DNA of 64,000 nt from Silene conica (Eukaryota; Streptophyta; Magnoliopsida; Caryophyllales; Caryophyllaceae): the NCBI GenBank assembly GCA_029255685.2, contig CM055319.2, forward strand, positions 9,968,747 through 10,032,746, read 5' to 3'. This document shows positions 55,241 through 64,000 of the stretch, in pieces. The notes beneath the pieces were generated by a model. It made no database searches and was not told where the DNA came from. It worked only from the letters and a program-made list of their open reading frames with translations. The first letter of the stretch is position 1; every line of letters starts with the position of its first letter. The translations under genes were made by a program, and so were the position numbers.

Positions 55241-58190
55241 CATCAACACCTGAATTATCGCACTACTCACCATTTACCTATAAACTCAATGGATCACCGC
55301 AAGTACAAATAGTGAAGATAAGACACACAAAAGGACACCAGTCAGTACAAGCACAAGGCACGGATCCAAGTAATATACGAAAACAAGATAAAGAATACTA
55401 CAAGAAAGATCATACCAACAATCCTCAGCAATAAGTCACAAAGATCAAACAACCGTCACACAATACCACCACGATACAACACCAACACAACCACTATCGT
55501 CTCAGTATACAACCTCCAATTGCTCGCGGCAAGGGGTACCCAGATCCTTAATGTGCACATCCCCTCCGTGACGGGGACCACGAAGGGAGATCTTAAGACT
55601 GAGAGTCATTTCTCGCAATGGTCCCAAACATGAATTCCACATCTCAATACTGCCAATACCGTCACCAATATCTCATCACTATCAATATCGTCACCAACAT
55701 CATACTCAGAATATTCAGTAACGCATCGCGACATATACAACATTACATATACAGATTCTACCTATTACTACTTCGAATGATAACTTTAAAGTCAAGACTG
55801 AGGGGAAAAATAACTTGCCGGAAACATTGCAGTACTGGTGACGTTAAGTCTCAGATCCGGTTGTTTCGTATTTGCCGATTCATTAGCCTCAATGACAACT
55901 AGGGATGAGAGAGAAAGGGATAAGGAAGAAGTTTTTTCTAGGGTTATGAGTGACGACTAAACATGATTTTAGAAAAGACGAGTTTTATTAAATCCCGAAG
56001 TTGAAATAAACCCGCTGGAACATCCGCACTCGGTCGGGTACTGAGCTTACTCGGCCGAGTTGGCCTGACTCAGCCGAGTTCCTAACTTACTACTACTCGA
56101 CCGAGTTCCCTCCACTCGGCCGAATACGTAGTGCTTGGCCGAGTTCCCTTTCAAGGAACACTTAGCTCACATCTTACCTTCCTACCCCGGTCTATAGTTA
56201 TTAGATGCTCCACGTTATAAGGTATAAAATCGGGTCTCTAAACCCGGGTGTTACAAATACTCTTAAGCATACTGCAACTCACATAGCAGTATCGAGACAC
56301 GCTCAGCCGTACCCACAACTACCATCTCGATCCCAAGTACCAAAACACGTCAAGTCATACTCTCAACACATATGTGTCAGGAACACGTCCACGACACCGT
56401 GCCCGAGTGCGACTCGTGGTCTTCTGCCATCTGTCGTGCCTCAACCACATGCGCCCCTCCAAACTTGAGTCATTAATGTGCACATTCCTCTTTGAGTAGG
56501 AAGCTCCAAGGGGCAACTCAAGCAGAATATGGTCTACCAACCGCCTTCCGTCTCTCAACAACAACAATCATCCATCATATTGTCATCTCTCCCGAGATAC
56601 ATAATAAACACAATAATGCAAGACATTATATGCCATACTTATTCCGACTCATCATGAACTACTAATCAATCCCGTTATAAACATTTAGGGCGTTTGGTTA
56701 GGGGTCTATAAGAAAGGAAAACAAAGCTACTCATTTCCTTTGTTGGTGTTTGTTTGACACAACAAACGGAATGAAACTCCCTTCGTTACCCCTCAATCCA
56801 TCTAATTCCTTACCCCCACCCCTTAGGGTATGCGATTTTATTACCCTTCAACCACTTTCATCACCTAGCACCACACTGGCGACTGCCACCACACTAGCCA
56901 CCACCAAAGCACCATCATGAAGTCACTGTCACTGTCGTGACCACCGTTGTCGCCGCCACCACCGCTATGACACCCCTCCGCCACCGCAACCACCGCCACC
57001 ACCACCACTGCCATGACACCCCCACCACCCCCACCACAGCCACCAACACCAACACCGCTATGACACCCCCACCATCACCGCCGCCAGTAGATAAGTGGTT
57101 GTTTGTGGTGGTGTGTGCTAATGTTAGGAGTGATGTGAGTGGACCATTAATTTTATTTCTTGGTTATTTCTTGGTGTAACCAAACAACAAATTAAGTTTT
57201 AGGTAATTTCTTACCTTTCCCCCTCTTACCCTTTCTTATTTCTTACCAAACGCCCCCTCATACTCTACTTTACCATTTCCATATTAACATGTCATTCATG
57301 TCTATGTGAGACTCATATTACATATATCAACTAATTACCATTATTACCCAAAAAATCATCATTATCATTTCTTAATTATATCCATTAAGACTAATAATGT
57401 CCTAATGCACTTACACTAATCATGTGAGGCGAATCGACATCAATAGACTAAATGTATCACAATGTTGAAATCGAGTAGGATTAAGCTACCTTTTAGCATA
57501 CTCCATAAGCAACTCGATTTCAACACAATTTCGTCTCGTAAGATCGTCACATCATATACATGGCATAATATACTATCACTGCAAATCCCATAATATTATA
57601 CAACACAAAACTCCTTATTAAAACCCAATAACTACTCATATCAACTTCCCTAAGCATCAATTAATTACCTATAAAACCACCAAAAGTTAGGGTTTACTAA
57701 GATAAGCGAAATGGTGGAAATCGACTTACAAAGGTAGATCGGGCATTATAAAAGGCGTTCCATCACAAATTTAAGCTTGAATCTTCATGGGAGATGATTG
57801 GGAGAGTGTTAAAGGGAAGGAAGAGAGTTCATAGAGAAAAAAAAGGATGTAGAATAATGAAATAAGGATTGGCTAGAAGAAAGAACTAAATCCCGTGTTT
57901 TGATGAATTTCACTCGATCGAGTGGATTTCAACCGACCGAGTGTATTTCACCCGGACGAGTGAAACGTCATTTGCAACTCACTCGGTTGAATAAATCACT
58001 TACTCGACCGAGTGACTGCCACTCGATCACCTAAACTCTCTACTTGGTCCACTGTAAGTCCACTTGGTCTCGTACGGGTCCTCAGTTGGTCTCCTATCTA
58101 GTCAACTCTTTACTTTATGACATCAATGCGCCCTCTCACGATTTCCAAGGTATTATAACGGATCCCACAAATACCGGGTATTACACTGCT
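55241..58190 (-). mobile_element. degraded Ty3-type LTR material (two related copies)
   Basis: GGGTGTTACA near 56245 and GGGTATTACA near 58177 look like LTR ends of the TGTAA(C/T)ACCC type in minus orientation. Both copies carry ATTAATGTGCACAT-like and CTTAATGTGCACAT-like stretches (55548, 56471) and arrays of ACTCGGCCGAGT-like or ACTCGACCGAGT-like motifs (56030-56150, 57905-58035). No protein-coding part is seen. Old and broken. Confidence 0.55.
56688..57254. mobile_element. inverted-repeat element (MITE) with CCACCG-rich core
   Basis: The left end GGGCGTTTGGTTAGGGG and the right end CTTACCAAACGCCC are inverted repeats (first 12 bases match). The core has many CCACCACC/CCGCCACC triplets plus TTCCTTTGTTGG-like flanks. 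No clear target duplication was found, so the superfamily is open. It lies inside the Ty3-type LTR material. Confidence 0.6.
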
Positions 58191-58767
58191 GGCTGCACTA
58201 AGCCAACCTATCGTCTAAATCGTTCTATAGGCCATGAAAATTATTATCCACCTTGTCCTTTCCACCTTCTACTTTTACCTATCATAATCGATTAACTAAT
58301 ATATATTCAGATGAGGTCGAAAGGAGGTACCCCAGCTTAGATATATAATAAATTAGCAATTATTATAGGAGAAAGTAGAAAAGAAGGTAAAAGGAGAAGA
58401 GATAACCCTCAATTTACACGATTGGGCGAGTGAAAGATTCACACCATTAGCCAAGAACAAAATAGAAAAAATAGAAAAATAGAAAAAAGGAAAGCCTTCT
58501 CTTGTCCGGGTTCACATTTATCTGAGTGTGTTGCAGTGGCAGTTACTCAACTTGGTACGGAGTAGGAATACCCAGTACCCAGTACCCAGTACCCAGTAGC
58601 AGTACTCTCTCCCCTTTATCAATTATTTCCGCAGATTAATCTACCCAACCTCCCCTCTTTTGGTGTTCCCTCGAATCATGCCTCAGAATCTTAATTAGAT
58701 TAGATTTAATTACATAATTTCATAGAATCTAGGGTATTACAATAACCCCAATTAAACAAGAGACAAG
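58191..58767. other. promoter and leader of the SnRK1 beta gene
   Basis: No gene. A small tandem repeat of GTACCCA (4-5 copies) is at ~58570-58600, followed by pyrimidine-rich leader. Confidence 0.45.
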
Positions 58768-61095
58768 ATGGGGAATGTAAATGGTAGAGAGGACGGAATC
58801 CCTGGTATTGAAGATGATGAAGATGATGTTGATATCGAAACTGATGCCGATATTGATGCTGCTGATGCTGCTGCTGCTCCTCCTCCTCCGCCTCCTCCGT
58901 TGCCTATGGCTCTCTCTCCCACTGCTCTCCATTCTCCTCTCTTGTTTACTCCTCAGGTAAAACCCACTCTTGTAATCATCCACTACCTTTAGAACTTCGC
59001 CGGTTGCTCCTTTTATTGCCAATTGGTTTTAGAATAGAACCTCGTCATTACTCCGTATTATGTGTGGCTGTAATACCCGAGATCTGCTCATCTACTATTT
59101 CCTCCTTCTATTTCTGGTGTTTCTTTTTTCGGAACAAATACATGTATGTGTTGTACTATTGTAGCTTAAATGAATTCACGCATTTTGGTAACAATTACTC
59201 GGGTTAGGTGAACTTCTTTCATGTCCTAGGATAAGCCTGTATGGTTTTGGACCTTCCTCCAGTAATGCCCATCTTATTCACCTTGGCTGCAAGACTTGCG
59301 TTGCGTTGTGTTGTGACAGTCACGCAACACGCAACTAAAGTGAAGTGTCGGAGTAATGTACAGTTAATGATGCTTGCTGCTTGTTCTTTGATGTTTTTGC
59401 TTACTGACATTGGAGTGATTCATATGCATGATCTCTACTTTAGAGGTACTCACTACCAAGGGTTTTACTTATGCGTGTCTGTTCTTTGCTTTTATGTAGC
59501 TCCCTGTGGCGCCAATACAAAAACCCGATGAGCTGCATATCCTAAATCCGTCGTGGATGCCTCCTACATGGCCACAAGAAGATTTGAGTTGTGAGCAAGG
59601 TATTCCAACGATGATAACGTGGACTCATGGTGCCAAGGAAGTGGCTGTAGAGGGATCATGGGACAATTGGAAGTCAAGGTTTTGTGTTCTCCTTGTTGAC
59701 TAAACCTTGACTTTATAGTCAAGGATGCAATTCTTTTTTTTCCTGCAGTTATAATTCACAATTGATACGATTCTTTTCTCTACAGAAAACCTCTTCAGAG
59801 ATCAGGGAAGGACTTCACGCTAATGAAGGTGCTCTCTTCAGGAGTTTACCAGTATAGGTTTATTGTCGACGGTATGTGGAGATATGCTCCTGATTTGCCG
59901 TGCTCCCAGGATGATTCTGGAAATTATTACAATGTTCTGGATCTGCAGGTAAATGCTTGTTCACTTTTCTGTTTAGACATGCGACTAATTAGTTGCTCTT
60001 GATGAGTGTGATATCTTGGACTAATTCTCATCAACCCCTCTTCATCTCCCTTATAAATTAAGTACTTTATTGTTAGTATTTGACATCTGCTCCCGGTACA
60101 CCACCGTTCAGTATTTTTCAGTTGTATCTGCTTCAGGTTAATCAAGATTTTCATTTATTTTCTCTTTGAAGCATGTGTAAACAATTGACTCTGTCTAGTG
60201 CCCTCTCATGGTTTCCAGTTTCCACTAAGTTTTTATTTTATTTATTGCACAAAAATTGACAAGCTAAGAAGTTTGGAAACCTAAAATCACGTATTTCAGG
60301 CAGCTAGTGAATGGAGTACAATTCTTTCAAGAAGATCAACGAAATTCATATGTTGAGTAATTCTGAGAAGTTATCCTAGATGCAATGCTCTAAGTATAGC
60401 ATATATATGTTACACATCGTTCATCTAAACTTCTAATGAGGAAATCGTTTCCTGAAGATACCTCTTGTTCCCCAACAAATTTCAACTAAATCTGCCTGTG
60501 AGGATTAGTGAGCCAAAGACGATAGTGATTTCCATTATTTGTTAGCTTCCTCCCTATAGGCATATCATGTTCCTTGCAAATTTGCCATCGTTTCCTTAGG
60601 ATGCTTTTGTGAATCTTGCTCACTGTGGTGATGGTAGGGGATGTGAAAATGTGAAATAGGAGGAATATCTCAATGAAGAACAAGTGTCAGTATGCCTGAT
60701 TAAAGTAGTTGCATTTACTCTTGTTCCCTTAATTAGGCGCTGCCTGATTTAGCAATTTGGAGTGGTACTGAGTTTTTTAAATGCAGGAATATGTTCCAGA
60801 AGATACAGAGAGTATATCTGGATTTGAGGCACCATTATCTCCAGATTATAGCTACAACAATGTGGAACTTAGCCTAGAAGATTTAGGCAAGGAGCCACCC
60901 ATTGTTCCTCCACACCTTAGCATGACTTTACTCAATGTGCCTTCTCCGCCACCGCCTCTGACAAGACCTCAGCATGTAGTCCTTAACCATCTTTACATGC
61001 ACAAGGGGAAGAGTGGTCCAGCTGTCGTTGCTCTTGGTTCTACACACAGGTTCAAGGCTAAATATGTGACTCTCGTACTCTACAAGTGTATCTAG
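58768..61095 (+). CDS. SnRK1 (SNF1-related kinase) regulatory beta subunit
   Basis: Exons 58768-58956, 59500-59678, 59786-59948, 60787-61095, all GT-AG; 279 residues, near the 283-289 of Arabidopsis AKINbeta1/2. The protein starts MGN, an N-myristoylation signal. An Asp/Glu-rich and then a poly-Pro stretch follow (~14-45). Residues ~100-177 are the carbohydrate-binding (AMPK-CBM) domain: [40 protein letters not shown]. Residues ~178-279 are the C-terminal complex-binding (ASC) domain: [45 protein letters not shown]. The beta subunit ties catalytic and gamma subunits together and places the energy-sensing kinase at membranes. The ending YKCI differs from the common YK-LQR. Confidence 0.96.
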
Positions 61096-62278
61096 TCACA
61101 TACTACCGTCGTCTTTAGGCGTGAATGAGTGGTTGGCGTGAGAAGCTAGTACGCCTTGACTAGAACCAGTAATGTAATGATTCTGGATGAACTAGACCAT
61201 CTTTCGGTTTGCTTCAAGTGCCATATTGTCTTTTGTTTTCTGATTTTACTTCTCTCTCCAGCCATAAATAGCAGCAGCCGTGTTATTAGGTCCCTCTTAT
61301 ATACCGTAACATGTGGCGACTTGGTGTTTCGAAAGGTTTTGGGGTGTGCTCAAGTTAATGATTTGAAAATCACTCTCAGACCTCGACTTCATCTCTTTGG
61401 CCATCATTCACTTATACTTCGTATAACATGAATTATGAGCCGTTGTCAATGTGAATTAATGGCCGCTTTAGCGGATTATAAACCGACCCGGGATTCGAAA
61501 TCGATCTCGTTATTGGGTTGATATCAGCTTTGATATCCTGTCAGATTGTTGGAACTAATCCCAAGTTGTTTTGGGCTAGTTGACATGAATCATTCTTTAG
61601 GATTGTCATTGTCATTATCATTGGGATGATCTGTCTCAAAATACAATACAAATCAATGATATCATTTGCAGACTGAAATAAAAATTCAGTAAATTTTGCT
61701 TAAGACGGTATTATCCGTCTTAAACTTAATACGGATCAAATATTACCAAGTGGGGTAATAAAGACAAAAAAATTGCCATTTTTTAGGCGGCAAGTAGGGT
61801 GATTTGGTATATATTTGACCTGTCTTATGCTTAAGATGAATAATAATGGCTGTTTCAAATGAGAATTTGTGATAAAAATTTACGGTTTTTTAACATAGTA
61901 TCCGTCTATTTTTTCGTTTTCTACACTATGTCTAGCAAATCTTTTAACCGTCTTAAAACTTAAATATAAACTTCTTGTAAATGGCATGATAAACCTAAAT
62001 ACTCCAAGCAAATGTAAAATTTAAAGTCATCCCACTTAAAAAAAAATATTGAGTAATACACCTAAAATAGATTTTGAATTTTCATCCTAAAATTTAAGTC
62101 AATTGAACCACTTACTAGATCTAATGTGTACTTTTATATACTTATTAGTATGTATATATACATAAATTTTTATTTCAGACGGATTATTTGCGTTTGAAAT
62201 TAAATGTGACTATTTATTGATAAAATTTTACCATTAGTTTTTGTTAAAGGGTGAGAGCTAGTTATAAGACTTATAACA
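61096..62278. other. 3' region of the SnRK1 beta gene and AT-rich spacer
   Basis: The first few hundred bases are likely 3' untranslated sequence. At ~61695-61880 is a MITE-like segment: GCTTAAGACGGTATTATCCG at the left and TTTCAAATGAGAATTTGTGA at the right, sharing motifs with the elements near 1.8, 10.6 and 12.7 kb. No further gene seen. Confidence 0.45.
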
Positions 62279-62320
62279 CTAGTTTTACGCCCGTGCAAAA
62301 AATGCACGAGTTTAATTTTA
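62279..62320 (-). mobile_element. Helitron 3' end (other end not found)
   Basis: On the minus strand an imperfect stem CTCGTGCA...TGCACGGGC is followed by GTAAAA, CTAG (62279-62282) and host T, the same layout as Helitrons A-C. The element would extend to the right; no convincing 5' terminus was located. Confidence 0.55.
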
Positions 62321-63748
62321 TTAAATTGAAAAATCAATAAAGAAGGTGAATAAATTCAAGAAAAGCATTATTTTAATAATATTGTTATACTAATATAAAA
62401 TGTAAACAGAATTTATAGGCTTAATTTAGATATAATTAAAAACAGCGCATTAGCTCGACATGATAAAGATACAAAAATTCTTGTTTATAACATATCAAAT
62501 ATATACAAAATTAATAAGACAAAACCATAGCATTATGCATAAAGAAGTAAAATATTTGTCCTATACATCAAAGGGTTGATTTAACTTGTTTTAAACTTAA
62601 TACGGATAATAACCAGTAAACATATGTATAGATCTAAAAATTATATTTATGGTTTAAATCCCAAGTTTTTAACTATCCTAATTAACCCAAATAATTCTTG
62701 GCCGACCCTATAACTGCCAAAATAAAATCCGACCATATAATATAAACTTCGGCCCTCTAACTATCCAAAAAAAAACTCTGACCATCAGATCATATATGAG
62801 ATTGATTTTTTCCACATGCAAAATAATTATTCAGAATTTTTTTTTTCGATAATTAATTTTAATTGATCTTTTTTTGTTCATATCATCAAGATATTATAAT
62901 CTAGATCTCTGTATTAAATTTGGTGTAAAATTACATGAATTTTTTTATATATATTTTACTAATTTACCAATTAATTATCAGGGGTATATCTCTTATTAGT
63001 ATGCATTGGGTCCAATTGATAATTGCTAGCTATTAAACTTTATATAGTGAGTATAACAAAGTGATGGATTCTATATTCGTTCATTTGATAAAACTATATC
63101 CGCCTCACTTTACTTCAACTCACGGCTCTACCTTTTTTCATTTGATTGTTAATTAATGCTTAATGCAAGAGAAAAAATCAAATAAAAAATTAGTTTTTCT
63201 CCGTCAAATATATAATACAGATTGTTATTTTGAATATTTATTGTTACTATTTTTATCTTTTTCTTCATTATTTTTATATTATATATGTATTTTTTTCATT
63301 TTTTGGGGCGTTTAATTTTGATATAAAGTATGTGTTCAGAATATACTACCTTCAAAAAATTTTGCTATCCGTTTTTCAACTCTATTTTTATAATTTTTTT
63401 ATTTTTGTTGTTTATCTTTGTTGTTTATCTTTGATGTAGAGGTAAATATGTGATTAAAAAATGGTAATTATACAGTGAATAATATTCGCTATACGACGAA
63501 CAATAGTAACATCATCTCAATGCATTCTCTCGTCTATTTACTTGTTCATTTTTTAAAAATAAAAGTTAATTAAATGTAATGATTTTTAAAAGTTAATTAA
63601 TTTTAATGATTTTACAATTTATTGAATTAATAGAAGAATAAAAAGGAGAGACGGGAATTAATTAGTTTAAGGATCATGGGGACGCTACATTAACAATAAT
63701 AAAAAAATTCATGAAATTCAACGGCCAATGAGAATGCTTGGAATTATA
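62321..63748. other. AT-rich sequence, possibly body of a Helitron
   Basis: No gene seen. Confidence 0.35.
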
Positions 63749-64000
63749 TCTATATATAAGTATATAAGAACCACTATTGACACGTGTCAACCTATTAGCT
63801 ATTAAGTTTCCCGCTCACTCCACATCTTATACACTATATATTTTGTAGTATATTTTCTGTTATTTATCAACAAAATATTCTATATAATCATTTTGATGTT
63901 ATACTTTCTATAACTACTTCATTAATACATGATATAGTAAGTCCAAAGAAAATACAACTAGGATTTAGTATTTTTAAAGATATAGTATTATTAAATATGT
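63749..64000 (+). mobile_element. possible Helitron 5' end running off the window
   Basis: A|TCTATATATAAGTATATAAG followed by the palindrome TGACACGTGTCA resembles Helitron 5' ends in this window (TC start after A, AT-rich, hairpin close behind). No 3' end is available inside the window. Confidence 0.35.

Overview
This is nuclear DNA of a flowering plant, almost certainly a eudicot and perhaps from Caryophyllales. The lineage is a guess from the style of the repeats; the plant origin is firm from intron-bearing plant genes, AT-rich spacers and typical plant transposons. Five host genes can be read. On the minus strand are a complete 11-exon methylenetetrahydrofolate reductase gene (2430-7404), an FHA-domain gene like the PP1 regulator NIPP1 (13063-14286), a two-exon group-C MAP kinase (24180-25461) and a four-exon universal-stress-protein-domain gene (28536-30128). 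On the plus strand is a four-exon SnRK1 beta subunit with an N-terminal MGN myristoylation signal (58768-61095). They belong to unrelated pathways (one-carbon metabolism, PP1 regulation, MAPK signalling, stress and energy sensing), and I see no functional cluster.

The rest is mostly mobile DNA, layered. 1-1309 is the 5' part of a LINE (DUF4283 plus zinc-knuckle protein) running off the left edge. 8475-9120 is a LINE fragment. 15472-19764 holds two Helitrons in opposite orientation, the second with a perfect 266-bp tandem copy of its 5' end. 19969-22993 is a young 3.0-kb LTR element with a perfect 5-bp target duplication and a long open frame that is not recognisable gag or pol. 30555-31970 is an old Ty3 LTR fragment split by a third Helitron; the unoccupied version of the same site lies in the related LTR at 46.0 kb. 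32690-41545 is a minisatellite of roughly 50-bp units interrupted by an 8.2-kb Ty1/copia-type element with only gag visible. 41666-42209 is a hAT-type MITE built of GGACCGG-rich ends, with a perfect 8-bp duplication. 43718-46535 is a Ty3 fossil.

47640-54180 is a three-level nest. An L1-type LINE RNase H region is interrupted by a PIF/Harbinger-type element with TTCAG-rich arrays, and that element is interrupted by a GC-rich LINE. The inner LINE combines an N-terminal zinc finger, a reverse transcriptase, a CCHC knuckle and a restriction-like endonuclease, and it is flanked by TAA repeats. 54.3-58.2 kb is degraded CACTA-like and Ty3-LTR material with a further MITE. 61.1-64.0 kb is AT-rich with MITE and Helitron ends.

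Exon borders were set by reading conserved protein sequence across GT/AG sites, and all four spliced genes give continuous frames. Identities and ages are by-eye estimates.
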